In this document: positions 42,767 to 51,851 of the stretch, piece after piece
Numbering within the stretch: position 1 is the first letter of the stretch
How the letters are laid out: every line of letters begins with the position of its first letter
Source of the DNA: Brevibacterium moorei
Lineage (GTDB): Bacteria; Actinomycetota; Actinomycetes; Actinomycetales; Brevibacteriaceae
Direction: 5' to 3'
Length of the DNA stretch: 64,000 nucleotides
Assembly (NCBI RefSeq): GCF_024580735.1
Contig: NZ_JANIJX010000005.1
Span: 62,001-126,000, forward strand
Program-made: the position numbers and the translations under genes
Notes under the pieces: generated by a model
Databases searched by the model: none
Seen by the model: only the letters and a program-made list of their open reading frames with translations
What the model was told of the DNA's origin: nothing

Positions 42767-43077
42767 TTTGCGCGCCTTGTCTGTCGTGTCAGATGCGCGC
42801 GCATACCCTGCCACCCAGCGCATCTGCTACCACCGAAACAGAGGGACGTTACTCGGCAAACATCGGAAACCAGTTTCGAATAAACCCTTCCCTTCATGAG
42901 TGACACACGCTACACTTGAAGTAGGTCAGGAAACCCGAATCGGACAGTGAAGTCCCCTTCGGTTTTACGGCTCGTCTTCCCCGACACAGTCACAGCACGC
43001 GTGCGCTGAATACTCAGCGCGGCTTCTGACAGCAACGTCCGGACCTGGTTCCGGTCCGGTAGAGGAGGGGAGAGGTC

Positions 43078-44817
43078 ATGACTATCGATTCCACCCTCCC
43101 GCGTGCTGGTTCCCCCGATCCGGACGAGCCGACAGGCTCACCCTGCAATGGCCAGGGCCTGTCGGGAGGTGGTCCGGCTCAGAATCCGGATGCGGCTGAT
43201 GGTGCCGGGGTCTTCACCCGTCCAGCTGACCCCTTGCTGACCCCCGACGATTGGGGGCGTCTACAGGAGATCGCTCCGGAACTCGCTGTTGCGGCTGAGT
43301 CACTCGCTGGTCTGTGTGCCGGTGTGGGTACGGATCCCAGTCTCGATGCTTCCGACCTGCTCCTGGTGCTCAAGGGAATCGAACACCTCACCCGGGTGAC
43401 CGCCTCGACGGAGGCTGTTGTTGTGGCGCGGGCCGAATACGAGGTGCCCACTGTTGATTATGGTGCGAAGACTCTTCCGGCCCTGGTGACTCGCCTGTTG
43501 AGGATTGATGGGGCGGCCGCGAGGCGGCGGGTGCGGTTTGCGCACGCGATCGGTGTCGGCCGGTCTCTAACGGGTGCCCGTCTGGAGCCGGCCTACCCGC
43601 ATGTTGCCCTCGCCCTGGCGGACGGGGGTGTGTCGGTGGATCAGGCGCAGGCGGTGATCCGGGAGATCGAGAAGATCCCCCGCCGGGTCAGGCATGTTCA
43701 TCACGCCACGGCGGAGAGACTGTTGGTTCAGACGGTGCCGAGTGTTGATGTGGACCAGATTCGTGTGCTGGGTTCTCGGATCCGAGCCTATCTGGATCCT
43801 GATGGGCGTTTCGCGGAGGTTCCGCCGTTGGTTGATGAGTTTCATGTGACGGTGACACCTAGGAGGAATGGTGCGTGGAATCTGACGGGCCTGTTGGATC
43901 CGGTGACGGGTGGGAAGTTGCATGGGCTCTTGACGAATCGGCAGGAGCCCGGAGCGCCGGTGGAGGACGCGACGGGAACGGGCACGGTTACTGAGGTCGG
44001 TGGCCTGGATGCGGTTCCCGCTGATGAACCGCCCGGTGATCTAGCACCGACGGCGGTGACGGTTGATGGGCAGCCGACAACGAAGGCGGATCATCCGTTT
44101 GGGTATCGGGAGCGGCCCGATGGTGCCAGGCGTCATGACATGTTCGCGACCTTGATTGACCGGGCCGCGGGTTCGGGTCCGCAGGGTGCGGGGATGGCCC
44201 TGATCGTCACAGCGACTGCTGAAGAGTATGCGCAGGGGAAGGCGGAGGTGGAATCCACTGCCGGCCCGATCGGGTTACAGGATCTGGAATCCCTGTCCCC
44301 GGGGGCACTCGTGTACTTCCAGGCCAACCAGCCGGGGACACGTGAGGTGACCGTGAGGAGTGCGGGCAGGTTTGCTACGCGGCGGCAGGTTGAGTTGATT
44401 GCGGCCAGGGATCGGGGGTGTACGTTCCCGGGTTGTGATATGCCGGTGGGGTGGTGCGATGCCCACCATATGATCCCCTGGTCCTCCGGTGGGTCGACGA
44501 CGGTATCGAATCTGACCTTGGCGTGCCGGTTCCATCACACGTGGCATGACCAGCATGGGTGGAGGGCCGAGTTGATTGGCGGTTTGCCGGCGTGGATTCC
44601 TCCCCGGCATGTTGATATCGAGCAGCGGCCGGTGTTTCATTCCCGGTTCGCGGCTGCTCTGGTTGATGTGAGTGCTGCGCGGAATGAGGCGGGTCTACCG
44701 CCGGTGTGGGTGCCAGAGGACTTCTCCCCACCGGGGTGGGAGGCAGCAGACTCCCCCGATCCACCTGACCCGCCTGGAACAACGAACGCAGACGATACGG
44801 ACGTCCCACCCTTCTAA
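43078..44817 (+). CDS. DUF222 / HNH endonuclease-domain protein (13E12-type)
   Basis: This 579-residue protein has an N-terminal DUF222 region (about 60-330, with GAKTLPALVTRLLRIDGAAA and ALADGGVSVDQAQAV). A C-terminal HNH nuclease domain follows (about 440-490: CTFPGCDMPVGWCDAHHMIP, with H463/H464, then LACRFHHTWHDQHGW). The C-x-x-x-C-type zinc cysteines and the H-N-H residues are intact. Such genes are multi-copy in many actinobacteria and related to the mycobacterial REP13E12 family; their role is unknown. ATG at 43078 follows GAGGGGAGAGG. Codons end in T/A more often than in the flanks, suggesting recent acquisition. Confidence 0.9.
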   Translation: MTIDSTLPRAGSPDPDEPTGSPCNGQGLSGGGPAQNPDAADGAGVFTRPADPLLTPDDWGRLQEIAPELAVAAESLAGLCAGVGTDPSLDASDLLLVLKGIEHLTRVTASTEAVVVARAEYEVPTVDYGAKTLPALVTRLLRIDGAAARRRVRFAHAIGVGRSLTGARLEPAYPHVALALADGGVSVDQAQAVIREIEKIPRRVRHVHHATAERLLVQTVPSVDVDQIRVLGSRIRAYLDPDGRFAEVPPLVDEFHVTVTPRRNGAWNLTGLLDPVTGGKLHGLLTNRQEPGAPVEDATGTGTVTEVGGLDAVPADEPPGDLAPTAVTVDGQPTTKADHPFGYRERPDGARRHDMFATLIDRAAGSGPQGAGMALIVTATAEEYAQGKAEVESTAGPIGLQDLESLSPGALVYFQANQPGTREVTVRSAGRFATRRQVELIAARDRGCTFPGCDMPVGWCDAHHMIPWSSGGSTTVSNLTLACRFHHTWHDQHGWRAELIGGLPAWIPPRHVDIEQRPVFHSRFAAALVDVSAARNEAGLPPVWVPEDFSPPGWEAADSPDPPDPPGTTNADDTDVPPF

Positions 44818-44854
44818 ACCACGGTAGGGAAGCCCGCTTCAGGCAGGGCCCCGG

Positions 44855-45673
44855 TCAGAGCCCCAGCGCGCCCAGTGCCACTGCTGCGGAACGCACAGCG
44901 ACCACGTCCAGGCTCAGGTGGAAGTCCTGATCGGCCGCGGGCCCGCACAAGTCCGAGATTCCCCGCACCGCAGTCATCGGCACACCGATCGACCACGCGA
45001 CCTGCGCGATGGCGGTGGTCTCCATATCAGTGCTCAACGCACTGGGGAAGGCCTGCCGGGCATCGCCCACATTGTGCGCGGTGACGAAAGAGCCTCCGGC
45101 GAGCATCTGCCCTACCAGCAGCTGTCCGGCAGCAACGGAGGCCCCCTCGACCTCGTCGGCAACCTGCGGAATCGGGGTGGTCTGAGCCCGGGCGATGAGC
45201 GCCTCGGCTCCGGGATAGGACTCGGGCATGCCGGGCACCTGCCCGCGCACATATCCGAAGGCGGTGCCGTCGGCGTCCGTGAAGGTGAAGTCCCGACCCA
45301 CGGCCACATCGCCCACATTCACATCCTGGCGCAGTCCGCCGGCGGAACCGGCCGAGACGATCGCCGACGCCTTGAGAACGGCCAGCGCCAGGGTCGCGGC
45401 CGCCGCGGCATTCACCAGACCGATCCCCGCGCGCACCAGTACGAACGGATTCCCGCCAGCCGTCTGCAGCGCATAGAAACGGGCCCGCCCCACATCGATC
45501 GGCTCGGCCAACGCGGTGATGCCCTCGGCCGCGGGTTGAACGGCATCGGGCAAGAAGGGTGCGGCCTCCTCATCCATCGCCACCTGGATGGCGGGGGCGC
45601 CGACGATTGCGGCGAACTCGGCGGGGAACGGTGTGGGGCGGGATACAAAGGTCGAAACGGCAGCGGAAGTCAT
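44855..45673 (-). CDS. mtnN: MTA/SAH nucleosidase-type phosphorylase-superfamily protein
   Basis: This 272-residue protein hydrolyses 5'-methylthioadenosine and S-adenosylhomocysteine to adenine plus the thiosugar. Features: VRAGIGLVNAAAAATLAL, IVSAGSAGGLRQDVNVGDVA, then FTFTDAD, and the substrate-binding TDMETTAIAQVAWSIGVP with VRGISD (catalytic Asp). The N terminus is about 30 residues longer than in E. coli MtnN. Minus-strand ATG at 45673 was chosen for its normal length; the longer frame adds unconserved sequence. Upstream it has only GGGAGA about 10 nt away. Nucleoside specificity is inferred. Confidence 0.85.
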   Translation of the reverse strand: MTSAAVSTFVSRPTPFPAEFAAIVGAPAIQVAMDEEAAPFLPDAVQPAAEGITALAEPIDVGRARFYALQTAGGNPFVLVRAGIGLVNAAAAATLALAVLKASAIVSAGSAGGLRQDVNVGDVAVGRDFTFTDADGTAFGYVRGQVPGMPESYPGAEALIARAQTTPIPQVADEVEGASVAAGQLLVGQMLAGGSFVTAHNVGDARQAFPSALSTDMETTAIAQVAWSIGVPMTAVRGISDLCGPAADQDFHLSLDVVAVRSAAVALGALGL

Positions 45674-45877
45674 AGGAACATTCTCCCAGAACACAGCGTC
45701 GCCCTGTAGGTGTGACCAACATCGCGCAAAGTAGGGCTCCACCTCGCATCGTTCCCTTTGCGCCGGTGCTCGCGGGCGCGCTAAGCTGGACACTGCCGTT
45801 TTTTCGCCGGCCGCGGTTCCATAGTGCTCGCAACATCAGGTTCGGGCGCCGCGCAGCGATCTTGTAGGAGGGTTCTC

Positions 45878-46147
45878 ATGGCACTTGATTCCGCTATCAA
45901 GCAGGAGATCATCAAGGAATACGCAACTCACGAAGGCGACACGGGTTCCCCCGAGGTTCAGATCGCCGTTCTGTCGCGCCGCATCTCGGACCTGACGGAG
46001 CACTTCAAGGAGCACACCCACGACCACCACTCGCGTCGTGGCCTGCTGCTGCTGGTCGGCCGTCGTCGCCGTATGCTGAAGTACCTGGCGGACGTCGACA
46101 TCGAGCGTTACCGCTCGCTGATCAAGCGTCTGGGCCTGCGCCGCTGA
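45878..46147 (+). CDS. rpsO: 30S ribosomal protein S15
   Basis: This 89-residue S15 starts [20 protein letters not shown]. Family hallmarks are [49 protein letters not shown] and a C-terminal [12 protein letters not shown]. Length is exactly standard. TAGGAGGG lies 6 nt before ATG 45878; the longer frame from 45824 is leader. A perfect terminator follows. In many bacteria rpsO and pnp are adjacent; here a thioesterase gene lies between on the other strand. Confidence 0.98.
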   Translation: MALDSAIKQEIIKEYATHEGDTGSPEVQIAVLSRRISDLTEHFKEHTHDHHSRRGLLLLVGRRRRMLKYLADVDIERYRSLIKRLGLRR

Positions 46148-46170
46148 TTCCAGCGCGCTGAAGCCGGCTG

Positions 46171-46205
46171 AAAGCCCGGTCGAGTCACCGACTCGACCGG
46201 GCTTT
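46171..46205. terminator. Terminator between rpsO and the thioesterase gene
   Basis: Perfect 16-bp arms (46171-46186 and 46190-46205) with a 3-nt loop. AAA on one side and TTT on the other make it usable on both strands for the convergent genes. Confidence 0.9.
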
Positions 46206-46242
46206 CGTCATCTCAGGGCAAACCCGGCTCAGCTAACCCGGC

Positions 46243-47109
46243 TCATCGGTACAGGCTCGCGCTGACCTGGGCGATCGTGCGCACCCGGCCGGCGGCCTCG
46301 CCCACCACTCGCAGCACTGCGAAGGTCCGCCCCAGGGATTCGATGTGCGCGGTGTAGGAGATCTCCAGCCCCGTGGGCATGGGCCTCGGATACGAAATGT
46401 GGATCGAGGTCGGCAGCAGCTCGCTGCCCTTGGCCTCCAGGGCCAACTCGGCCGTCCGCATCGAGGCCATGAGCGCCACCCCGCCATGCTGATTGCCCGA
46501 TGAGTTCTGCGAGGTCGGGCCCACTGTGAATGTCATCCTGGCATCCCCGCCGGCACTCCACTTGGCACCCAACAGCTCATCGACCCCGTGTGCGGTCGCA
46601 GCCCCCGGCATCTCCGGATATTCCGGCTCGACCTGTGTGTCTGCGGTATAGCGCGAACGCTGCAGCACCTGGGCGACCAGCCGGCCCTCGGCGGTGACCG
46701 CTTGGCCCACCGACACGGCCTCGACGTCATTTGCCGCCAGGGTCTGCGCGTTGACAGTCACTGTCTCGCCCACGGCGAGCGGCGCGCCCAGTAGGTTCAT
46801 CTCGATATCGCTGCTGACCGTCCAGTTCGGGTGCGTTACGGCATCGACCACTGCATAGCCGGTCGCCTCGTCGGCCAGGACGCCCAGGGCTCCGGCGGTC
46901 AGTCGGCCGGGTGCCGCCTGCAGGCGCGGGCCCAGGGTCATCGTGGACGAGGCCACACCGTCGCCCATGGTCAACTCCAGATCCCCCACGTGGCGGGCCA
47001 GCCTCCGACTGCCGGCGGGCACGCCCATGGCCTCCAGAGCGGCGCGGCGCTGGGCCGCGGGTGCCAGCTCAACGGCGGGGAGCGGGGGAGTCGGCTGGGA
47101 ATGAGTCAT
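46243..47109 (-). CDS. Double-hotdog acyl-CoA thioesterase-like protein
   Basis: This 288-residue protein consists of two consecutive hotdog folds of the PaaI type. The first (about 45-145) has GRLTAGALGVLADEATGYAV. The second (about 185-285) has SQNSSGNQHGGVALMASMRT, where the N-Q-H-G-G loop is the PaaI active-site pattern. The first half has lost the His-Gly-Gly. It probably hydrolyses an acyl-CoA; the substrate is unknown. ATG at 47109 follows GAAAGGTG; the frame is open 24 nt further without conserved sequence. It is divergent from pnp. Confidence 0.82.
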   Translation of the reverse strand: MTHSQPTPPLPAVELAPAAQRRAALEAMGVPAGSRRLARHVGDLELTMGDGVASSTMTLGPRLQAAPGRLTAGALGVLADEATGYAVVDAVTHPNWTVSSDIEMNLLGAPLAVGETVTVNAQTLAANDVEAVSVGQAVTAEGRLVAQVLQRSRYTADTQVEPEYPEMPGAATAHGVDELLGAKWSAGGDARMTFTVGPTSQNSSGNQHGGVALMASMRTAELALEAKGSELLPTSIHISYPRPMPTGLEISYTAHIESLGRTFAVLRVVGEAAGRVRTIAQVSASLYR

Positions 47110-47121
47110 CGGACACCTTTC

Positions 47122-47161
47122 ACTGTTCTTCATCGGACACTGATTGGTAGACTAGAACAGT
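47122..47161. promoter_or_regulatory. Inverted repeat between the thioesterase gene and pnp
   Basis: ACTGTTCT (47122-47129) and AGAACAGT (47154-47161) are perfect inverted 8-mers 24 bp apart. TAGACT (47148-47153), a possible -10 for pnp, lies between them. The site could be an operator for the divergent pair. Evidence is structural only. Confidence 0.4.
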
Positions 47162-47290
47162 CCATGCCCCAGGACCCACTCAGGATCCGGTGATCGGTAG
47201 TGACCTCCGCAAGACGAAAACGAATGTGCGTGGGTCTCGATCGATGATCGGACGGGTGGACGGGGCACCCTCCATTGAACGGAGTTACCT

Positions 47291-49510
47291 TTGGGTCTCA
47301 ATCCCGAATCCGCCGTCGCCCATATCGATAACGGGCGTTTCGGCAAGCACACCGTGCGCTTCGAAACCGGCCGTCTGGCCCAGCAGGCCGCCGGCTGCGC
47401 CGTCGCCTACCTGGACGACGAAACCATGCTGCTCTCGGCCACCGCCGCGGGCAAGCACCCCCGCGAGGGCTTCGACTTCTTCCCGCTGACGGTCGACGTC
47501 GAAGAGCGTTCGTACGCAGCCGGCAAGATCCCCGGCTCGTTCTTCCGCCGCGAGGGCCGTCCCTCGACCGACGCGATCCTGACCTGCCGCCTGATCGACC
47601 GCCCTCTGCGCCCGTCCTTCGTCAAGGGCCTGCGCAATGAGGTGCAGATCGTCATCACCGTCATGTCGATCCACCCGGATCACCTGTACGACACCCTGGC
47701 CATCAACGCCGCCTCGATGTCGACCCAGCTCTCCGGCCTGCCCTTCTCCGGCCCGATCGGCGGCGTGCGCGTCGCCCTGATCGACGGCCAGTGGGTTGCC
47801 TTCCCGAACTACTCGCAGCTGAAGGACGCCGTGTTCGACATGGCCGTCGCCGGCCGCGTGGTCGGTGACGACGTCGCGATCATGATGGTCGAGGCCGAGG
47901 CCACGGAGAACGCCGTTGACCTGATCAAGGCCGGTGCCAAGGCGCCGACGGAAAAGGTCGTGGCCGAAGGCCTCGAGGCCGCCAAGCCCTTCATCCGCGA
48001 ACTGGTCCGCGCTCAGCAGGAACTGGCCGACAAGGCCGCCAAGCCCGTCGTCGAATTCCCCGTGTTCAAGGACTACGAGGACGACGTCTACGAAGACGTC
48101 AAGGCCCTGGCCTTCGACAAGCAGACGCAGAACTTCACGATCGCCGACAAGCAGGAACGCGAAGCCGCCGGCGACGCGCTGCTCGACGATCTCATGTCCC
48201 AGCTGGGTGAGAAGTACGCCGGCCGGGAGAAGGAAATCGCCGGTGCGCTCAACGCCCTGACGAAGAAGATCGTGCGCCAGCGCATCCTGAAGGAACAGGT
48301 CCGCATCGACGGCCGTGGCCTGAAGGACATCCGTCCGCTGACCGCCGAGGCCGGCGTGCTGCCGCGCGTCCACGGCTCGGCCATCTTCGAACGCGGCGAG
48401 ACCCAGATCCTGGGTGTCACCACGCTCAATATGCTGAAGATGGAACAGCAGATCGACTCGCTGTCGCCGGTGACCTCGAAGCGCTACATCCACCACTACA
48501 ACTTCCCGCCGTATTCCACTGGTGAGACGGGCCGCGTCGGCAGCCCGAAGCGCCGCGAGATCGGCCACGGTGCCCTGGCCGAACGCGCCCTGGTGCCGGT
48601 GCTGCCCTCGCGTGAGGACTTCCCGTACGCGATCCGCCAGGTCTCCGAGGCCCTGGGCTCGAACGGTTCGACCTCGATGGGTTCGGTCTGCGCCTCGACG
48701 ATGTCGCTGCTCAACGCCGGCGTGCCGCTGCGCGATATGGTTGCCGGCATCGCCATGGGCCTGGTCTCCGACGTCATCGACACCCCCGACGGTCCGCAGA
48801 CGGCCTATGCCGCCCTGACCGACATCCTGGGCGCCGAGGACGCGTTCGGCGATATGGACTTCAAGGTCGCCGGCACCAAGGACTTCGTCACGGCCATCCA
48901 GCTGGACACGAAGCTCGACGGAATCCCCTCGCAGGTGCTCGACGCAGCACTCGGCCAGGCCCGCGAGGCCCGCCTGGTGATCCTGGACGTGCTGGCCGGG
49001 GCCATCGACGCCCCCGCGGAAATGGCCCCCACGGCCCCGCGCATCATCTCCGTGAACATTCCGGTGGACAAGATCGGCGAGGTCATCGGCCCGAAGGGCA
49101 AGATGATCAACCAGATCCAGGAGGACACCGGCGCGGACATCACGATCGAGGACGACGGCACCGTGCTGATCGGCGCGACCGACGGTGCGGCCGCAGAAGC
49201 CGCGCGCTCGGCCGTCAACGCGATCGCGAACCCGCAGGTTCCCGAGGTCGGCGAACGCTACCTGGGCACCGTCGTCAAGTGCATGAGCTTCGGCGCGTTC
49301 GTCTCGCTCACGCCCGGCAAGGACGGTCTGCTGCACATCTCCGAACTGCGCAAGCTCAACGGTGGCAAGCGCGTCGAGGACGTGGAGGACGTCGTCTCCG
49401 TGGGTCAGAAGATCCAGGTCGAGATCTCCAAGATCGATGATCGTGGCAAGCTGTCGCTGGTCCCCGTCGTCGAGGAGGACTCCGATGACGAAGCCGAGGC
49501 GGAGGACTGA
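47291..49510 (+). CDS. pnp: Polyribonucleotide nucleotidyltransferase (PNPase)
   Basis: This 739-residue phosphorolytic 3'-5' exoribonuclease and RNA polymeriser has five parts. RNase PH domain 1: [21 protein letters not shown] helical linker. RNase PH domain 2: [20 protein letters not shown] and [19 protein letters not shown]. The KH domain: [17 protein letters not shown]. The S1 domain: [20 protein letters not shown]. All are intact. Initiation is at TTG 47291, 6 nt after GGAG. No ATG or GTG lies near the family N terminus, so this is a genuine rare start. The leader of over 100 nt could carry autoregulation, as known for E. coli pnp. Confidence 0.97.
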   Translation: MGLNPESAVAHIDNGRFGKHTVRFETGRLAQQAAGCAVAYLDDETMLLSATAAGKHPREGFDFFPLTVDVEERSYAAGKIPGSFFRREGRPSTDAILTCRLIDRPLRPSFVKGLRNEVQIVITVMSIHPDHLYDTLAINAASMSTQLSGLPFSGPIGGVRVALIDGQWVAFPNYSQLKDAVFDMAVAGRVVGDDVAIMMVEAEATENAVDLIKAGAKAPTEKVVAEGLEAAKPFIRELVRAQQELADKAAKPVVEFPVFKDYEDDVYEDVKALAFDKQTQNFTIADKQEREAAGDALLDDLMSQLGEKYAGREKEIAGALNALTKKIVRQRILKEQVRIDGRGLKDIRPLTAEAGVLPRVHGSAIFERGETQILGVTTLNMLKMEQQIDSLSPVTSKRYIHHYNFPPYSTGETGRVGSPKRREIGHGALAERALVPVLPSREDFPYAIRQVSEALGSNGSTSMGSVCASTMSLLNAGVPLRDMVAGIAMGLVSDVIDTPDGPQTAYAALTDILGAEDAFGDMDFKVAGTKDFVTAIQLDTKLDGIPSQVLDAALGQAREARLVILDVLAGAIDAPAEMAPTAPRIISVNIPVDKIGEVIGPKGKMINQIQEDTGADITIEDDGTVLIGATDGAAAEAARSAVNAIANPQVPEVGERYLGTVVKCMSFGAFVSLTPGKDGLLHISELRKLNGGKRVEDVEDVVSVGQKIQVEISKIDDRGKLSLVPVVEEDSDDEAEAED

Positions 49511-49519
49511 TCCGCAATA

Positions 49520-50854
49520 GTGCATACTGAAGCACTCCTGGGGGAGGGCAGTGGGGTTTTCCGCACTGCCCTCCCTTCGGGTATCAGGGTCATTACGGAG
49601 ACGATGCCCGGCCTGTCGAGCGAGACGGTGGGCGTCTGGGTCGATTCCGGTTCGCGCGATGAGACCCCGGAGACCGCCGGGTCCACACACTTCCTCGAAC
49701 ACATGCTGTTCAAGGGCACGCACCGCCACTCCTCGAAGGACATCGCGCGGATCTTCGACCTGTTGGGCGGGGACTCCAATGCGGTGACCGCCAAGGACTA
49801 CACCTGCTATTTCGCCCGCTGCATCTTAGATGATCTGCCGCAGGCCACCGATCTGCTGTGGGACATGGTGCTCGACGCGCTGTTGGACGCAGGCGAGTTC
49901 GAACGCGAGCGCGGCGTCATCATCGAGGAACTCGCGATGGCGGCCGACGACCCGCTGGACGTGCTGTTCGAAACCGCCGACCAGGTGTTCTACTCCGATC
50001 AGCCCCTGGGCCGGCCGGTGGGCGCGACCCGCGAGCGGATCCGGGACCTGGGCCACGGGGAGCTGCTGGAGCACTACAGGCACGCCTATGTGGGCCCACG
50101 GTTGGTGTTCGCGGCCGCCGGCGGGGCGGGCCACGAGCAGATTGTGGACCTGGTGCTGCGCGCCACCGCGCACCTGCCCGCGGTGGCTGGGACCGAGGTT
50201 CCAGCCGGTGGCGCGGTTACCGGCTGGGCCGTTGGTCGCGCCAACGGCACGGGCGCGCGCCCGGCGCGGGCTACCTCGGTCTTCACCCCGGGCGTGCAGT
50301 TGCTGGGCAAGGACCTCGAACAGCAGCAGCTGCTGCTGGGCTTCGAGGGTGTGAGCGAATTGGGCGAGGACCGGTTCGCCTCCACCGTGCTGCAGTCCCT
50401 GTTGGGTGGCGGCATGTCCTCGCGTCTGTTCCAGAGCGTGCGGGAGGAGCACGGGCTGGCCTATTCCGTGTACTGCACGGGTGCGCGCTACCCCGATGTG
50501 GGCGATTTCGGCATCTACGCCGGGTGCGCCCCGGAGAAGGCGCAGCAGGTGCTCGACCTGTGCCAGGCGGAGTTCGAACGCCTGGCCGCCCTCGGCCCGT
50601 CGGCCGCCGAGGTCGTCGATGTCGCGGCCCAGGCCTCGGCCGCCACTGTGCTGGGGATGGAGTCGACGGCGGTGCGGATGAACCGCCTGGCCCGCTCCGA
50701 ACTGACCGGGCAGAGGCTGCGCAGCGCCGAATGGATCGTCGATGCGGTGCGTTCGGTCACCGGTGCGCAGGTGCGCGACCTGGCAGCGCGGATGCTGGCC
50801 GGTCCCCGGGCCCTGGTGGCGATCGGCCCGCGTACGGATCTGCACCTGCCCTGA
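49520..50854 (+). CDS. M16-family zinc metallopeptidase (pitrilysin/PepR type)
   Basis: This 444-residue peptidase has the inverted zinc motif HFLEH (GSTHFLEHMLFKGT, about residues 58-62) with the distal Glu in GVIIEELAMAADDP. The second M16 half has GGGMSSRLFQSVREEHGLAY. Both domains of the family are present. It follows pnp by 9 bp, the same order as Rv2783c-Rv2782c. It is expected to be cytosolic and degrade small peptides. GTG at 49520 gives the best N terminus; the nearest Shine-Dalgarno (GGAGGA) is about 13 nt away inside pnp. Confidence 0.93.
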   Translation: MHTEALLGEGSGVFRTALPSGIRVITETMPGLSSETVGVWVDSGSRDETPETAGSTHFLEHMLFKGTHRHSSKDIARIFDLLGGDSNAVTAKDYTCYFARCILDDLPQATDLLWDMVLDALLDAGEFERERGVIIEELAMAADDPLDVLFETADQVFYSDQPLGRPVGATRERIRDLGHGELLEHYRHAYVGPRLVFAAAGGAGHEQIVDLVLRATAHLPAVAGTEVPAGGAVTGWAVGRANGTGARPARATSVFTPGVQLLGKDLEQQQLLLGFEGVSELGEDRFASTVLQSLLGGGMSSRLFQSVREEHGLAYSVYCTGARYPDVGDFGIYAGCAPEKAQQVLDLCQAEFERLAALGPSAAEVVDVAAQASAATVLGMESTAVRMNRLARSELTGQRLRSAEWIVDAVRSVTGAQVRDLAARMLAGPRALVAIGPRTDLHLP

Positions 50855-50900
50855 GGAGGGTCTCCTCTGAGACATGAACTCGTTCCGAGCGGGGTCCACC

Positions 50901-50953
50901 GCGAAATCCGTCCCAGATGCCGGTCATATGGCGTCTGGGACGGTCCATTTCGC
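50901..50953 (+). terminator. Imperfect long hairpin after the M16 gene
   Basis: Arms 50901-50920 and 50931-50953 pair with one G-U and a 3-nt bulge around a 10-nt loop. It lies 46 bp after the M16 stop and about 30 bp before the sodA promoter. It probably terminates the pnp-M16 transcript. Confidence 0.6.
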
Positions 50954-50984
50954 TGACAGGGAATACTCAATGCCCCTGCAGGCG

Positions 50985-51019
50985 TTGTCCATCACGACGG
51001 CCTTCGATAAGGTCGAAGG
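50985..51019 (+). promoter_or_regulatory. sodA promoter with overlapping dyad
   Basis: TTGTCC (50985-50990) and TAAGGT (51008-51013), spaced by 17 bp, form a plausible promoter. A dyad CCTTCGA (51001-51007), 5 bp, TCGAAGG (51013-51019) is centred on the -10. A protein bound there would block transcription, so it is a good operator candidate. Confidence 0.6.
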
Positions 51020-51085
51020 TGATGGCGCGGGATGCCCCCGGTGGTTTCCCGCCCTCGCAATCACATACTCTCAAGGAGGATTCAC

Positions 51086-51712
51086 ATGGTTGAGCAGTAC
51101 ACGCTCCCGGAACTGCCGTATGATTACGCGGCACTCGAACCGCACATCTCCGCGAAGATCATGGAACTGCACCATGACAAGCACCATGCGACCTACGTCA
51201 AGGGCGCGAACACCGCCCTCGAACAGATGGCCGAAGCCCGCGACAAGGGCGACTTCGGAACCATCGGCAAGCTCTCGAAGGACCTGTCCTTCAACCTGGG
51301 CGGCCACATCAACCACTCGATCTTCTGGAACAACATGAGCCCGGACGGTGGCGACAAGCCGACCGGTGAGCTCGCCGCTGCGATCGACGATCAGTTCGGT
51401 GGCTTCGACAAGTTCCAGGGCCAGTTCACCGGCACGGCCACCTCGATCCAGGGCTCCGGCTGGGCCATCCTGGGCTGGGACACGCTGGGCCAGCGTCTGA
51501 CCCTCGAGCAGCTTTACGATCAGCAGGGCAACGTGCAGGTCGGCTACATCCCGCTGCTGCAGCTGGACATGTGGGAGCACGCCTACTACCTGGACTACAC
51601 GAACGTCAAGGCTGACTACGTGAAGAACTGGTGGAACGTCGTCAACTGGGCCGATGTCCAGGGCCGCTTCGACCGCGCCACCGCTCAGACCAAGGGCCTG
51701 CTCTTCGGCTGA
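51086..51712 (+). CDS. sodA: Superoxide dismutase (Fe/Mn family)
   Basis: This 208-residue enzyme dismutates superoxide. It begins [20 protein letters not shown]. Metal ligands are H29 ([12 protein letters not shown]), the His in [12 protein letters not shown], and Asp and His in [22 protein letters not shown] holds the second-sphere region. It lacks a signal peptide. Fe versus Mn preference cannot be settled; many actinobacterial members are Mn or cambialistic. ATG at 51086 with AAGGAGGA upstream; the longer frame lies in the leader. Confidence 0.96.
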   Translation: MVEQYTLPELPYDYAALEPHISAKIMELHHDKHHATYVKGANTALEQMAEARDKGDFGTIGKLSKDLSFNLGGHINHSIFWNNMSPDGGDKPTGELAAAIDDQFGGFDKFQGQFTGTATSIQGSGWAILGWDTLGQRLTLEQLYDQQGNVQVGYIPLLQLDMWEHAYYLDYTNVKADYVKNWWNVVNWADVQGRFDRATAQTKGLLFG

Positions 51713-51724
51713 GTCGAACACGAC

Positions 51725-51792
51725 CCCGGTTCCGCCGAACCGGGCGTTTGAATGACAACCGCCCCGCACCTGGGAACAGGTGCGGGGCGGTT
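51725..51792 (+). terminator. Tandem terminators after sodA
   Basis: Two stem-loops in a row: 8-bp arms at 51725-51732/51737-51744 followed by CGTTT, and perfect 16-bp arms at 51757-51772/51777-51792 with a GGAA loop. The second also serves the convergent ABC operon. Confidence 0.88.
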
Positions 51793-51851
51793 GCATATTC
51801 AGTACTCGGACTCAGCCGGGCCCTGCGGAACAGCAGGGTCGGTGGAACAGG

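Larger units (their letters stand above)
42585..43077. other. Non-coding A/T-richer spacer with small repeats
   Basis: This 493-bp gap is upstream of the DUF222-HNH gene. It starts with two extra copies of TGCCTGAGT (42594-42602 and 42611-42619) echoing the end of the lysozyme gene at 42578-42586. A terminator, an imperfect tandem repeat and a small hairpin (43003-43009 with 43014-43020) follow. TACACT at 42911-42916 is a possible -10. No credible gene was seen. Confidence 0.55.

Noticed and set aside
47122-47161. LexA/SOS box
   Set aside because: Half-sites are in the opposite orientation (TGTTC...GAACA) and 24 bp apart, unlike the actinobacterial GAAC-N4-GTTC box.
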